A stretch of 64,000 nt of DNA from Portunus trituberculatus (GCF_017591435.1 NC_059268.1:13765184-13829183); one strand, 5' to 3'; counted from the first letter of the stretch, positions 1-14,511 are shown. The notes: generated by a model not told the origin, from the sequence alone. Numbers and translations: made by a program.

Positions 1-447
1 TGTTTGTTACATAGCGCCACGCACTCACACGTTTGTTTCCCAGCATTCCGGGAAACAAAGAAAGGCGAATCTAAAGAGTAAGAATATGATATGACACATT
101 CGAGTAGCAATAGAGCTTAATGAAGGAAATTATTATCATATGTATTACAAAGTTTTAACCCATCAATTATTCCTTGTCAATGATATTCCTTGAAATTTTA
201 GTGTAAGCTTATAAATGATTTTTTTTATGTTTAAAGAGGAACCAAATGCGTTTTGGTTGATGTTACCTTGTATCATCGTAATTAGTGAAGTAGTGAAGTA
301 ATGCATGGTACTAGTTCTATTGTGTTTTATGTTTTAGGTTTTGAAGTCATGTGATATGCAGGATATCTTTTATTTGTTAAGTATTGGGAAGAATCTTTGA
401 GTAGAGCAGAGGCTTGAAGAGTGAGAGCTGATGTAGGAACAGTAAAT

Positions 448-552
448 ATGAGTACAGACATGACCAGATTAAACAGGCAAACAATACAAATAGATATGGA
501 TGAGTACAGACATGACTAAATTTAAACAGGCAAACAATACAAATAGGTACGG
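448..552. repeat. Tandem duplication of a 52-53-bp unit
   Basis: ATGAGTACAGACATGAC starts units at 448 and 500. Both end AACAATACAAATAG followed by (A/G)TA(T/C)GG. Only a few substitutions separate the two. Confidence 0.95.
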
Positions 553-876
553 ATGAGGGTATTCATTAAAACATTCCCTCTACACTGCATACTACCTAGT
601 TAGTCACTCTACACCTGAACTAGTTTGAAAATACACACCTATCATTATTGCAGCAAAACGAATAAAAAAAAAATTTAAACAAAACAAAAACGAAATTCAT
701 GTAAAATTTAGATTAATGGTGATAATTAGATGATTGTTGGTCAAACTCAAACTACTCATTACCATAAATCTAGTGGTAATGATAGGCACACCGGCGCTGC
801 AGTATGTCACAAATGCACTTTCTCAACTTTTTACGGCAACATGAAAATGAATTTGTCCACAACATGTCATCGACCG

Positions 877-1077
<201 letters not shown>

Positions 1078-1084
1078 TTACTGC

Positions 1085-1870
1085 ACTTTCAACAAATCAT
1101 AAAAATTGTTTTGCATAGAATTAGTTTTAATCTTATTACTATTTTAATACGTATCATACAACCTGCACTAGTCTGCTGACCCCACACAGGTGCGCGTGAT
1201 GAAAGCCCTTCTGTAATTATGAATTCGTTATTTAAAATCACTTTTTTCTATTTATTTTTTCTTTTTTTGCGAACGCCTTTTTTTCAGGTTATATTTCTTT
1301 CATTTTTTTTTTTTTATACTGAAGTGATGATGGCTGCATTACTACTGGCATTTGGGAAGCCACACCTGCAAGGCAACGATGAAAGACAAAGCAGCACTGT
1401 GGGAAGATGCGATGAGGGATCCTGGTTCTCTCCAACGTGAACTTAACTTACCTTGGAGCGGGCGGGACTTATGATGGTAACCTATTTTTATGATTTAGAA
1501 AGGTCAGGAGAGACTGGAGACATTTTGCTTCGATATATAAGTAATTTTAGTGGTGATCTTTAGGACCATCAAGAAGAGAGCAAGGATATATATTTTGCTC
1601 GTGTCCTTAGTTCAATATTTATAAACCGTGTGGATGGTTAAGTGGATGGCTAAGTGTACCGGTGGAGGTGTGCATTGGTAGCTGATGTTGCTTTGTAAGA
1701 TTATAGACCATATTCCTAAACTTCTTTACCTCGAACACATGCAATACTCTGCTGGAAGTTTTCAAAGGTATTCTTATAGTTCGTCACTATTTAACAAAGA
1801 TTCCCTATTTTCGATGGGAAACGAAAGCAATGGAAACCAAGCAAGTCATATCGTTAGTCTATAAAATTGT
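1085..1870. other. AT-rich unique sequence, no gene seen
   Basis: Ordinary AT-rich non-coding sequence with poly-T runs near 1240-1310. The same description fits 1-440, 560-870, 2100-2525, 2680-3530, 4000-4300, 4690-5510 and 5910-6530; open frames there are short and unconserved-looking. Confidence 0.6.
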
Positions 1871-1874
1871 CTTA

Positions 1875-2087
1875 TTAACCCTTTCAGTACCATTATGCGT
1901 TTTTTCATATTCATTCTGCTTACCACATATTGATTTTATGCACCTTCAGAAACACATATGGGGATTAAAATAATGAAGACTGGCCATTAATCTTCTGACC
2001 CCAATAAACATCTTCCTAATGTAAATAGAACCATCTAATAATACCCAAACTCAAGGTAAAAACACGTCCCAAAACTGAAGGTGTTAA
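1875..2087 (+). mobile_element. TTAA-flanked MITE, copy 1 (piggyBac-like)
   Basis: The element starts TTAACCCTTTCAGTACC and ends in a mutated inverse (AAAACTGAAGGTGTTAA), with TTAA at both ends. It is 213 bp and non-coding. The central part contains GGGATTAAAATAATGAAGAC and ATTAATCTTCTGACC, shared with five other copies here. TTAA targets with CCCTTT-type termini are typical of piggyBac elements; the assignment rests on that. Confidence 0.8.
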
Positions 2088-2526
2088 AAAAGCTATGTTT
2101 ACAGATTCACAGTGTATACGATGCTCTTTTTCCAACACAAGTCTGCGTGGCGGCGTGTGTCTGGGTGAGCGTTTTACCCGCCCTGATTGAAACCGTTCGC
2201 CCTGCCGCTAGATTGGACGAGTCATCAACAGAAATTAAGGCAATTCAAGCTTTGCCCTGTGTGAATCATTTGCTAATTGTTTGATTACGGAACACAGAAA
2301 CATGTACGCTTTGGACAAGACGCTAAATGGTCTTCTCTCCTCCAGGGCCACCGGCGCGTCCCTGCTGATACTATATACTGATTTTTCCCTCCAGGGGTAA
2401 TCCAACACGAAGATCCTACATTATTTTTAGCGGCTTAATTGTTTGAAGTGGCGAGGTGTCTTGGTACAGCAGCCGTTACCTCTCTACACCGCTACAACAT
2501 TTCCTCTGATTTTTCCTATTTTGTCT

Positions 2527-2680
<154 letters not shown>

Positions 2681-3528
2681 TTTCCTCTACCATTTAAACC
2701 CATTTTTGGTTATGTCATATCCCTCGACCTTCACTCTGATGACCGGTATATTTGAACTTCCCACCAGCTGTCGTGTTCCTCGACTCGGACACTTCCCAAG
2801 GGCAGACATCATGTTTTTTTTTTTTTTTCAACAGGGATCGAAAGCTCCATGTACGAGTACAGTAGAATGATAACCTTAATTGTGTTTTAAGAAGAGGGAA
2901 TAAGACTCAAAATGTTCAAACCCGACTTGGCTTAGGAGGTATCCAGATGCGCCTCTCTTGGAACATTTCTAGTCGGAGTGACAGAGGAAACAAAGCGCAG
3001 TTTTAGTCAAGGAAGCAACGCAAGAATCTTATGGAGACTAATGATACACACACATATGAGCAAACATCGTAGATCTATAGCGTTCATGTAGGATAGTTAA
3101 AAGTCATTATCAAAAGATTTAGCATATTCTGAAACACTTCTCCGCCGCACATCCACTACTTTCAAAAGCTCTAATTTAAGTTAAGAGCGTTGAAGACTAA
3201 ACTTGCAACAAACCGCTTTATTGAACTGGATAATTCACAAGTTTGCTTTGGATTCTTGTTATCAGAGGTGCGTTTTGGGAATAAAGTACGAGACTATTCT
3301 ATCAGGCAGGAAGAGAAGCTACAGCGGTCAAAGGGTTAACTTAAGTGTGATGGGTCCTAAAGTGTCCCCGGATGTGCGCGGGTAGTGTTGTTGACAGGAA
3401 GGGACGAGTACCGCTGACTGCACTCCTCGCGCCCTCCACCCCGGCACTCCAGGGGTCTTGGCATCATAATGGAGCCGCGGATGGAACTTACTAGGTCAGC
3501 AGAATGATGGTTGTAAACACATTCCCCC

Positions 3529-3639
<111 letters not shown>

Positions 3640-3690
3640 AAATTTTTACCTCAAATGTCAAAATATCATTAACTTTTTTTTTCTTTCCAG

Positions 3691-3723
3691 GTACGTTGAC
3701 TCTACCGTGACTCTGCCGCTCAG
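3691..3723 (+). other. Candidate 33-nt micro-exon resembling 59263-59302
   Basis: An acceptor-like TTTTTTTCTTTCCAG ends at 3690 and a donor-like CTCAG|GTAAGC lies at 3724. Read with one leading base, it gives YVDSTVTLPL plus a split codon. At 33 nt it could be included or skipped without changing frame. It ends with two codon bases, whereas the FN3 exon needs one base before it, so it cannot splice directly to that exon. Like its twin it lies ~53 nt downstream of a long (CT)n array. Confidence 0.2.
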
Positions 3724-3952
3724 GTAAGCTTGTGGCTCGTTGTCAGGGCCATGTTTGTTCCAGGGGGCGTACACAACTTGTCCTGTCCCTGTGGTTCAGC
3801 AAAGTCCGCTTGTAACAAAGGAAATATCATACAAAATGAGAGCATATGAAAAAAAAAATGAAATTCAAATTAATTGCAACGATATTACAAAGTTCTAACG
3901 CTGTCACACAAATAATGACCGTGTTCTCAGTTTGCTCTGTTCAGCCGACCAT

Positions 3953-3955
<3 letters not shown>

Positions 3956-3998
<43 letters not shown>
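3956..3998. repeat. (GA)n microsatellite
   Basis: Uninterrupted GA dinucleotides. Confidence 0.98.
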
Positions 3999-4000
<2 letters not shown>

Positions 4001-4304
4001 CCATCCAGCTTCCATTGTATATAATTGCGTTTGTTTCACTCCGATATTGGACATCACATAATATTAGTGTATGATGTTATGAACGTACTTTACATTCCGT
4101 ACTCGCCGGATCTGTAGAGATTTTCATTATGTGTATGTCGCTTTGGTTTAGCTATATTCAATTACTAATGTGAGAAATGAAAAAGGCTCCAACAGCTGAC
4201 AACGTGTTCTGAATGCTGGCCTGGTTAAAAGTCGATCACCACGTCAGTTAGCATTCCTCAACTCTCTCAAAAAACAGTTACCAGGAATAGCACACATCTT
4301 TCCT

Positions 4305-4530
4305 AGAGCCGCCGTGGTACAGTGGAACCATGCGTGCTTTGGGGTCCGAGGGGTCTCCAAGTGCACGGGTTAGAATCCTGTCCACGGTCCGAGTGTAGGT
4401 TGGGCTTCCTCACTCGGGGCAACGGTTTGCTAGCGGGTGGGCTTTCAGATAGAGGTTCCCTAAAAAGTATCCCCTTTAGCCCATAAATTCCCGTGAAAAG
4501 CCTATATGATAGAAATGAAAAATAAAAAAT
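4305..4530 (+). mobile_element. tRNA-derived SINE, family A, copy 1
   Basis: The tRNA-like head holds an A-box-like TGGTACAGTGG and a B-box-like GGGTTAGAATCC, the internal RNA polymerase III promoter layout. The body is shared with 35521-35731 and 51935-52145 and includes CTAGCGGGTGGGCTTT and CATAAATTCCCGTGAAAAGC, followed by an A-rich tail. The parental tRNA is not clear because the anticodon region is degenerate. Confidence 0.85.
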
Positions 4531-4549
4531 GGAGAGAAAAGAGCACAGT

Positions 4550-4664
<115 letters not shown>

Positions 4665-5511
4665 GCATTTCAAAACGACGCTCAATGAATTCATGATATG
4701 TCAGACAGCAGTGATATAAAATAAAATAAATACGAACATTGCAGATGTGACACTTTAGAGCGAAAGGGAGACACAAAACATGAGAAATAAATATCTGTTT
4801 GTTGTGTTCACTTTTAAAACTACTCAAATAAGGACAATAGTAGCAAGAAGGATACGTATATTTATGTGAATCTCTAGACTATAAGATGCCTGTATACGTA
4901 TGTGCACTCACTTAGTATTAACCCTATAAAATAACATAACTTTTGAAACTCTTCTGCTATATGTGATATCTTAAAGGCGACAAAACTACGCATCAGTATG
5001 GCGATAAAACTATTCGTGTGGGATGCATCTGTCATTTGTGTCCCCTTTCTTTCATGCAAGACAAAGCAAAAAAACGGAGCATTCATATCGACATCCGCCC
5101 TTGGTTACACTTCTCACGCACAAACCTCTCCATGTCTCCAGCGGGAAGGAAAAAGAAAAGAAAGAACGGGTTTATCTCTGCCTTGTCTCTTTTTTGTCAT
5201 CCCCGCAGTGCATCCTGAAAACATCGCGCACGGGTTTAGCAGTGACCACTGATAACAAAAATAGGGAGGCGTGAGACGGTTTGAATACAGTTGAGCCAGA
5301 ACGGTCAGGGAGGGGAAAGGAAGGGAAGGGAAGACCAACAGCAGCAGCAGCAAAAGGGGAGGTAATTCGGAGAGAAAATAGAAAGCAACGGATATCCAGG
5401 CGAAAGAAAAGTGAACCTGGAACGAAAACCAGAGAAAAGGAATATTGATTGAAGGGAATTACTGAGGCCAGGATTTAGGATTGGGTGAGTTTGGCCTGGA
5501 ATGAGATAGAG

Positions 5512-5515
<4 letters not shown>

Positions 5516-5584
<69 letters not shown>
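5516..5584. repeat. (GA)n arm of an inverted GA/CT pair
   Basis: 69 bp of GA, followed after 26 bp by 70 bp of CT (5611-5680). The two arms are perfectly complementary. Confidence 0.99.
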
Positions 5585-5587
<3 letters not shown>

Positions 5588-5607
5588 AGGTGAATGGCAG
5601 TTTTTTT

Positions 5608-5610
<3 letters not shown>

Positions 5611-5680
<70 letters not shown>
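5611..5680. repeat. (TC)n arm of an inverted GA/CT pair
   Basis: 70 bp of TC, complementary to 5516-5584. Confidence 0.99.
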
Positions 5681-5683
<3 letters not shown>

Positions 5684-5858
5684 AAATGCAGGAGTGAGAT
5701 AAAATTAAACTATATCTTCTCGCTTCAATTCGCCTACATTCCTTCATTTTATTTTCCCAGGCACTTTGTTGGATTACTCTCACTTCTTTTTTTTTGCTCT
5801 ATATTTTTTTTCCTTTATTTTATTCTCACGGTAAATCGAGTCTCATTAAGCAAGTCCT

Positions 5859-5861
<3 letters not shown>

Positions 5862-5907
<46 letters not shown>
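5862..5907. repeat. (CT)n microsatellite
   Basis: Uninterrupted, 46 bp. Confidence 0.98.
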
Positions 5908-5908
<1 letters not shown>

Positions 5909-6529
5909 TGTTTATTTCATTGGTAAGTGCCCGAGGAAAAACTGTGAGTGGTTCAGTGGTTCATGTTTTGGTGCTCCAGTTCAGTCAGGTGTTTGTGTGA
6001 TTTCTCCTCTTTGCAGTCTCCTTAATTGGCATGAGATCCAGGGCTTCTCACTCGCTCGTTCCTGGTACAGAGATACACTGGCCCTATGTAAGGATGCTTT
6101 ACTCTGAATAACTTGAAACACTCCTGCGTACACCTCCTCTACCTTCAATAGACATTAGTTGAAGGGACACGCGTTTTGAAGTTGGATTTTAGGGTTCTAC
6201 TGACAGATTAACAAAATTATTGCATTATTAGTAGGATGAATGCTCTTTAGAAACCGGATAATCACCTCTGTAGCCTTTGAAAATAGTCGTACTGAAAGAC
6301 CAAAGTGTCAGGGAATACTGATCTCTGTTTCCGACAAAGCAGTGCCTGATAGTTACCTCCACTTATTGCATTTCCTGGTCTTGTTGTTATGGTGCCTGAC
6401 GTGAAGCTGTTCCCTATCCCCTATATCAGTATTTGTTCTATGTATTAACGTGGAGGTTGATGGATCTTGTAACACGATTGCTTAGGATGACTGGACATGT
6501 CAAGATGGAGACGTAAGATGATGTGTCAA

Positions 6530-6531
<2 letters not shown>

Positions 6532-6583
<52 letters not shown>
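6532..6583. repeat. (GT)n microsatellite
   Basis: Uninterrupted, 52 bp. Confidence 0.98.
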
Positions 6584-6585
<2 letters not shown>

Positions 6586-6931
6586 CCTTGCATCCCACCC
6601 TATCCTCGTGCTCCACTGATCAGTAAGCAACCATCAGTGATAGAGTGGTTATTGGCTCTGCTCTGTGATGGCCAGCGGGAAGGGACACAGCGAATGCAAA
6701 CGGAATGAACTATTTGGCAATGTGTGTTCCGCCTGCTGGGTTGTGGGCCGCTTCTGCCTCAGGCGCTGCGGCCAGATGGGGTTTCTTTGTGGCGGTGCGA
6801 GGGGACCTGATGGCGCTGGTGTCATGTTAAAATATGTTGAAACTCATGATTATTCTGAAACTCTCCAAATGTTTCTTGTGCCAAATAGACTGACAGACAT
6901 AGGAGAAGGGACCACAAACAAGATGACAGTT

Positions 6932-6934
<3 letters not shown>

Positions 6935-6979
<45 letters not shown>

Positions 6980-7106
6980 AGAACCACCTCTAGAACCCTA
7001 GGGCCTAGAGTCATCACAATCTTTCTTCTCCCCCTCTGTCTTATCTCCACTTAATGCTGCGTCGATGGTTTTGCGGTATAAACATCAGCTTCTCTACCAC
7101 CCCATA

Positions 7107-7161
<55 letters not shown>
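6935..7161. repeat. (GA)n at 6935-6974 and (CT)n at 7111-7161, inverted pair
   Basis: The two complementary dinucleotide arrays are separated by 136 bp of ordinary sequence. Confidence 0.97.
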
Positions 7162-7164
<3 letters not shown>

Positions 7165-7684
7165 ATGACAGTAAACATGCTAATGAAGGTCAAACAAAGA
7201 TCACATCGTGAAGCACCAGAGGAAGACAGATGGAAGGTATTTACTAATGATCATTTAAGAATAACCTCTTAACTAACGCCCATTTTTTTCTCTATTGCGA
7301 GTCGAACGAACCTTTTAGAGAATATTGAGTCAGATTATATCGATTATTTTTTTTTTGTCTATTCGTAATCTACAAGGAACAATCACCCTTAATGATTTTG
7401 AAACATCAGTTCTTTAGATTCCTGTTCTCGTGGTGGTGTTGTGTTGGTTGTGTTGACGGTGACTGTGACTGCTAAGTGTTGCCTTTGTCATCGTGTGCTG
7501 CGGGCGTCACTCCACCTGCTGCCGGAACCAAACGAGACTCGTCCTACACTACCACCGGCATTTTCATGAAGGTTTTGCCGATCCCGTTGTCACAGTTTGT
7601 CGTGTTTACCGCGTCGCTTTTTTCACGGAAATATGAAGGAAGTTTCTACATTCACTTCACGTAAATTGCAAGTTGAAGTGGAAA

Positions 7685-7709
7685 ACACACACACACACAC
7701 ACACACACA
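7685..7709. repeat. Short (CA)n
   Basis: About 25 bp, uninterrupted. Confidence 0.95.
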
Positions 7710-8605
7710 GAAAGTAGTGACATGAGGCGGAGGGAATAGAAGGGCAAAGGGTCTTGAAATGTTTACAGACCATGACGTGAAAGGGCCGATAGGAAAATAA
7801 TAATTAATCCGCTCAACACTGAGGTCCTTTTAAAAGTAGATCAAAGAACAGCCGAGGACGCACCGCCATTGATCGTTGTCCTGAAGCCGCACTCTGCCCT
7901 TCTTATGTTTTCACATGGTCACAAAGTTGCTGTCACACACGGGAAGAGAAAGAGCAAGAACGAGAATAGACGGAGGAGAAGAAATAAAATAAAGAAACAG
8001 AAGTACAAGAAACTTTCAACATACAGCTGTTATTATTAAAAACATCAACATTATACAAGCAATGACAACACTAGCGAAAGATAAGGTAAACTTGTAATCC
8101 ACAGCTCGTAAGACATTCAGAAGGAGCAGAGATTAAAAAAATGAGGTTCAAAGACATTCCTGAACCATTTGTCTGTCTCACTGTGAATTCAACCATGATG
8201 TAATACTTCTAAAATATACATAACATGGGTCTTCGTCTAACAAGGCACCACATACAAATCCCCGCCTTTTCCTGAGATGTACTCCGCTACTGTCGCCACA
8301 ACAACTATTACAACAACAACAAACATTTACTTGAAGACGTCAACAACAGCAATAACAAGCCGTATCGATATATTAGTTACCATCATTAATGCCAACAACA
8401 ACAGCATCACCACCAGTACACATAGTAACAACAACAATCACCAACATTAGCCTTTCCTCAACGTTACCAACAACACAAAACATTAACAATTATGATCTTA
8501 TGCCTCGTCTATTTTCCTCTCAGAAGTGCTTTGGGTCCGAGCAGCCTTTTAAGTCACTCAAGACCTTAATTAGTGTGCGTCAGGGTCCTCCACATGACTA
8601 GGACG

Positions 8606-8607
<2 letters not shown>

Positions 8608-8641
<34 letters not shown>
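8608..8641. repeat. (GT)n microsatellite
   Basis: 34 bp, uninterrupted. Confidence 0.97.
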
Positions 8642-8642
<1 letters not shown>

Positions 8643-9187
8643 ATTCTTTAGAGAAAACGAAGGAAGGCATTGTCTGATTAGATTATAAACCCTAATTTGT
8701 CTTCGTTCCCGAGTCGTGTACTCCACTATATCTTCCTCGCACTCTCTCATGGGCGCGGGAACGTCAGAATGCACCATACTTAGTTGAGAGACTCCAGATG
8801 TGTAAAGTCTTGGCCAGAAGTCGACTAACCTGTTGCTCTCACTTGTATTGTGTTGCACCTCTCCTTCGATCTCAATTCCTGTGAGCAACGGAGAAACTAT
8901 GAAAATGGCTTATCAGATCAGGAAACATTAAAGGCGGTGGAAGGAAATGTGGTGGCGCTTCACTTGGCTTCTAATCCCGAATGAACAGAGTACAAAAACA
9001 GACTTCCAAAACATAATTTAAGAATTATATTACTTCATAAATAAAAGACTTGATAAATGTAGAAGAAAGAATATACGATAGTTTTCTCATACCCAACTGT
9101 TTAAAATTCATATTTAACCCAGTGGCTTACAAAACTAAACCTCAATACAAAGCCACGATATATTCAGATAGAGACAGAAGGAAGCAG

Positions 9188-9238
9188 TGCAGTTAGTCAG
9201 TTAGCCAGTCAGTCAGTTAGTCAGTCAGTTAGTCAGCC
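9188..9238. repeat. Imperfect (AGTC/AGTT)n tetranucleotide repeat
   Basis: Alternating CAGT and TAGT quartets, about 12 units with substitutions. Confidence 0.9.
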
Positions 9239-9538
9239 ATTGCTCTGAGTTCCAAACAAAGCCGAGCGGACCATGAAAGCGATTAAACTAATTTTACGAA
9301 GACCGCCTCGAAACGCCACAGCGCAGCCCAGCCACCTCTCCCTCGCTCTCTGCCTTTATTGTTGACGAAATCCAAGCCTGCCACGGTGAAGACGAAGTGT
9401 GCCGTGGTGGTGCAAGGGGCAGTTTTCCAACATTCATCAGTAATTGCGGCGCTCTGCTCTCTGTGTAGTTTTAATTCTCACTCATCATCATCATCATCAT
9501 TAGAGGTTAATTGAGCTACGGCTTCGCTACATTGAAAT

Positions 9539-9543
<5 letters not shown>

Positions 9544-9602
<59 letters not shown>
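9544..9602. repeat. (GA)n microsatellite
   Basis: 59 bp, uninterrupted. Confidence 0.98.
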
Positions 9603-9607
<5 letters not shown>

Positions 9608-9677
9608 AATTCGTTACCTTTCCCAATAAAAAAAATAATATCTGGTGTTAAAACCCAAGAAACTCGTGACCGAACAA

Positions 9678-9687
9678 TCATCACCAC

Positions 9688-9742
<55 letters not shown>
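9678..9742. repeat. (ATC)n triplet array
   Basis: About 20 CAT/ATC units with CAC interruptions at the start. Confidence 0.97.
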
Positions 9743-9743
<1 letters not shown>

Positions 9744-10157
9744 CAGAAATATAACAAGAAATACATTAACGAACATTCATCCATTCCTTTGTCCTTCCCT
9801 CTCGCCTCTATTTTCTTCTCGTTCCTGCCCACCCACCCAGAGTTGCACATCGCCTAGCAGGTTTGGGCTCCGGCAACACTGCATGTATATTTCAGTGTAT
9901 ATGAAGTGCGTGCGTGTTGGGTAAGGTAACGAATGTATTGGCAGCCACTTGTGTCCTTTTGTCCACTACTGTATGATAATATTTGTTGCAGCTCATTCAT
10001 TAATTTGCAACTTGTCTGTCGTTCCAATGAGTTTTTTTTTTTTTCTCTCTTTTTTTCTCTTACCATTGTCAACTCTACAGTATTTTTCTTTTCGTTCAAA
10101 CCGGATTTTTTTCCTTCTTTTGTTATTGTTAAAAGTATCATTGTGACCGCTACTAAT

Positions 10158-10630
<473 letters not shown>

Positions 10631-10639
10631 GATTCCTGG

Positions 10640-12750
10640 TAATGATGGGTCTTCCAGAATACTCCTGTTGACGACGCACATCGTACTGCAATAGGATAAA
10701 AATATATATACATCAAGCTTAATTAATGTAATCAGAAAGATGTGTCTGGTCAGGTTACAGCGTGTGGGTGTGTGCGGGGCCATCTCGATGCTAATACTGG
10801 TCGTGAAAAAGACGGAAGGGTTAGTCCAGAGAAGAGGAGGAACCAAGCCAGTGAGCCTGTTTTTTTCCAGCGTCAGGAGGGATTCCATCAGGGTCATATG
10901 ATTTGCCGGGGTTGAAGTTAAACTTGGCATAAAGGACATTTTCAGAAAACTTTTTATTGCTAGCACAAGTAAGCCGAAGGGTGGAGGAGATGGAGGGAAG
11001 CACCATAAAAAGATCAATACAAAAATTTTTAAACTAGGATGAGGGGTTCGGAAGAGGCATCAGAGGAAACTGCTGAGCCACCGTCTGGTCGAGGGATGCG
11101 AGGGGAAGATAGGAGAGAAAATGGTCAGAAACATTTCAGGTGGATAAGGAAAAGGTTACTAAAGTGGTATTAGTATTTAAATGAGAGTGTTGACGGCTTA
11201 ACTTAAACCTGACGCAAATATAAGGAGCATTCACACTTGTGGGCTAGTGAATGAGCAGTGTTACGCCGCCCTGGTGACTGTTAATATCGAGGAGCTGGAA
11301 GTGACTGGCCTAACAACCTTCCAGATGTAGTAAACAGTCTCAGATCTCTACAAAGCTGAGGGAGATTGCTACCATTTCCTTCACTAATAAGACAAATGAG
11401 ACAAATACGACTAATGAGACAAAGATTTGGCAGAGATGGTTGACGTCAATCAACAACATGGTACCGGATGATCGTAATCTATGACTATTGTTCTTTGGAA
11501 TATACTATAGTTAGGTTATATTTAAAAGCGACATATTGAAAAGGTCAGACTTCTCACGTGAAAAATGGTTCAAGACATTCACTCTATGACCTTGATTGTA
11601 TTATGGTGCACATATTAAGTAGGAGTCCAGTGTATTAGTGTCATTAAGTACTGGGGATTTGATCAAGATACAAAGACAGTATTAAATTGTTAGTAAAACT
11701 TTTTCACTTAAACATGCGTTAGTCGGAGCAATGAAATAAATGAAGTGAGTAGAATTAGACGGCATCATATTAGTGTCTGCAAAAACTAGCTACCCAGTCA
11801 CTGAAGCAAGCTAAGCCAAACCGAGCAGCCGCCTCATCTTTTGTTGTTCCGTCAAGTGTTAGTGCGCCGTTTCCCTTCGTCCAGCACACTCACCTCGTGT
11901 AGAATTGATGCTGCCATGACGCTGAACTCCCTGGAAAGCTGGAAGGTGCACCCAGTGACAAGAAATGCCATCGCCCATTCTCTGCGTCGTGAATCGTTCA
12001 AGAAGTAAATGTCATTCATACAAGACAGGGAAGTGTCTGGCAAGGAGGAAAGCGCGATGCAGCAAAGATGAGATGCTGGATGCTTGTCTGACCTCTTAAA
12101 TGGATTGCTGTATTCTTTTTCTTCTTTGTGATGAAGGATATGACGACTTGAATGATAATAACAACAACAACAATGATGATGATAATAAACACTGAGTTGT
12201 CTTGATTGTTTTATATTCACCAGATACTCACTGTTTGTATGCCGCTTGCAGTGTACGTACGAGCACCAACTTCTGAAGCAAATAGTATTAAACATGAATC
12301 AAGCTGGAAAAGTTCGTGGTTGTCTCGCAATTAGTGTCGTGATGAAAATATATACATTAATTTTACACTCATGTTCCTGAGACCGAGTTTTTACAAGCAA
12401 TCAGTTACCAAGACGGAATATTGTGGTATGGATTTTTACGTTACGAGATGTTTAAATGAGCTGCGAAGATAGTTCAGGTTGCGATGTTATCACCTTTCCG
12501 CAGTTTGACATTATTATTATACCGTCATGGCATTGTGACAAGAAAATATCCTTCTATTTGTTGCATTTTGTCCCAGTGATTTCCTCCCTAACAGGCAGGT
12601 GTGAACGTGTGTGTTGTGGCGCCTCGCGTGTTGACCAATGAAGAGCCACTACTGTCATTACATGGAGGATATTTCACATAACCGCACACTCAGCTGGACT
12701 ATTAATTAATTTCGCTGTATACAAATTCACAATTACACCTACATCCACAC
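10640..12750. other. 2.1 kb of unique sequence, no gene seen
   Basis: No microsatellite, known element or convincing exon. It is one of the longest repeat-free stretches in the window. A minus-strand frame at 11852-12295 contains CAT/ATT triplet-derived residues and shows no domain. Confidence 0.6.
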
Positions 12751-12751
12751 A

Positions 12752-12753
<2 letters not shown>

Positions 12754-12821
<68 letters not shown>
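12754..12821. repeat. (CA)n microsatellite
   Basis: About 68 bp with one CACTCA interruption at its start. Confidence 0.98.
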
Positions 12822-14180
12822 AGAGCACGTAGGTGTTTCATCAGTCTTCCATTACACGCTTTGTAGTTGTCTATACGCTCCTCTTTTTCATGAAACCAAT
12901 TAGTGACGAGGCAGAGAAATTACCGTTCTAATTTTAGTATAGAGAAACAGGCTATTTCATTGATAAACATTGGGAAACAAACAGGAGAGACATGTTACAA
13001 AGACCACAACATTAATTATGGAAAGAGACAATGAACTTTAACATTGCAGTAGAACAGGATAAACTGAAGACTGAAGCTATCCCATTTTGTCTATCTAGTA
13101 TTGAGCTCCATGTTTTTAAGTATTTCTACTGCCTATGTTTGGTTCCCAGTGTTCCCATGATTCTAAGACAAGTTTGATAAGGATTCTGTGTCATCAGCGG
13201 AGAAAACTTTGCTAGAACTTGACTAATTATGGTGTATCGAAACCCCAAACCTAAAACGTATTAGAACACTGTAGCCTGAGGAGCAGTAAAGAGAAATTGA
13301 ATATTGAAATGTGGTGATGGAATTGATGAGACCAGGAGGTTTTTGATGGCAGTATATTTAGAAATGGTGTGTGAATGAACCCTTGTAGTATATTTAGAAC
13401 CACTGCACCTCACCAATCAATAAAAATAAAACAAAAAGCTCCACAAAGAAAAATGTTAATGCATTAGAGTATCAGCATCACTTTGTTTGTTTTTTTCGTG
13501 CACTGATTAAAACGAAAAAAGGAAAAGGAAAAGGAAAATAAACCATTGAGCGTCCAATCAGCGGTATCAGGAACGCAAGGCTGCCACTCACTTGAAGCAT
13601 AACCTTTCATGTGTGTCTGTGCCGCTCAGTGTTCTCTAGCTCGGGTATTTCAAGCCAGGCCGGCCGCCCCTCCTGCGCTAATTGCCTCATCATAAAGTGT
13701 CAATATTAGGAGAGACCACCAGAGAGAGGACTGCAATAGAAGCCGGATTTTACTTACCAAGCTTTCCCTGATCGCATTTAAACAGTCATTCCATTGTTTA
13801 TCACTCGGGAAAAAAGTTTAGGAGTGTTAAAGATGATAAAAAAAAAGTATTTAAGTACTGAGAGACAAGCGGCTTGTTCCTACTTATTGAAAATCTTATT
13901 ATGACGTGCTGTGAAAATCTAGCTTGGTAAGGAAAGAAGACATACACATCAATAAGAAAGTAAAGCTGACCTGCTGAACTCTCCCACGTCAAGATGTGTG
14001 CAAAATAGTTACTAGTATCTCGGAAAAAAAATCGATTTCTTATAACTTTTTTCCTTTCTTTTGTATCCACCTGGCGCCACACCTGCACCTGTCTGCCCCA
14101 GAGACTCAGGCTGGCAGACACCTCCTCTCCTTCACCAGTGCTTTCAGGAGACACGTGCACTCGCATAATACACGCCGGAA

Positions 14181-14182
<2 letters not shown>

Positions 14183-14258
<76 letters not shown>

Positions 14259-14271
14259 CACACGGACACAC
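14183..14271. repeat. (CA)n with (CACGGA) end, first arm of an inverted CA/TG pair
   Basis: Pure CA to 14255, then two CACGGA variants. Complementary to the (TG)n array at 14392-14507. Confidence 0.98.
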
Positions 14272-14389
14272 AGCAGTTGGCGAGAGAAAACGAGCGTATA
14301 TCTTTTAATTACGTTCAAATAATCCGGCTGGCCGGCACTGCTCTCCGCCAGCATGGCACCTCACCCTTTCTGCACCGCGTTATACTTCT

Positions 14390-14511
<122 letters not shown>

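Larger units (their letters stand above)
7170..9185. other. Unique sequence with a CAA/ACC-rich patch
   Basis: No gene seen. Imperfect CAA/ACA triplets cover about 8300-8480. The stretch 9743-10157 between the ATC and TTA arrays also holds nothing recognisable. Confidence 0.6.

Noticed and set aside
9488..9501. Short ATC repeat
   Set aside because: Too short to list as a separate array.
11441..11448. TGACGTCA CRE palindromes here and at 41651 and 51569
   Set aside because: About one is expected by chance in 64 kb; three is not persuasive and none lies at a promoter-like site.
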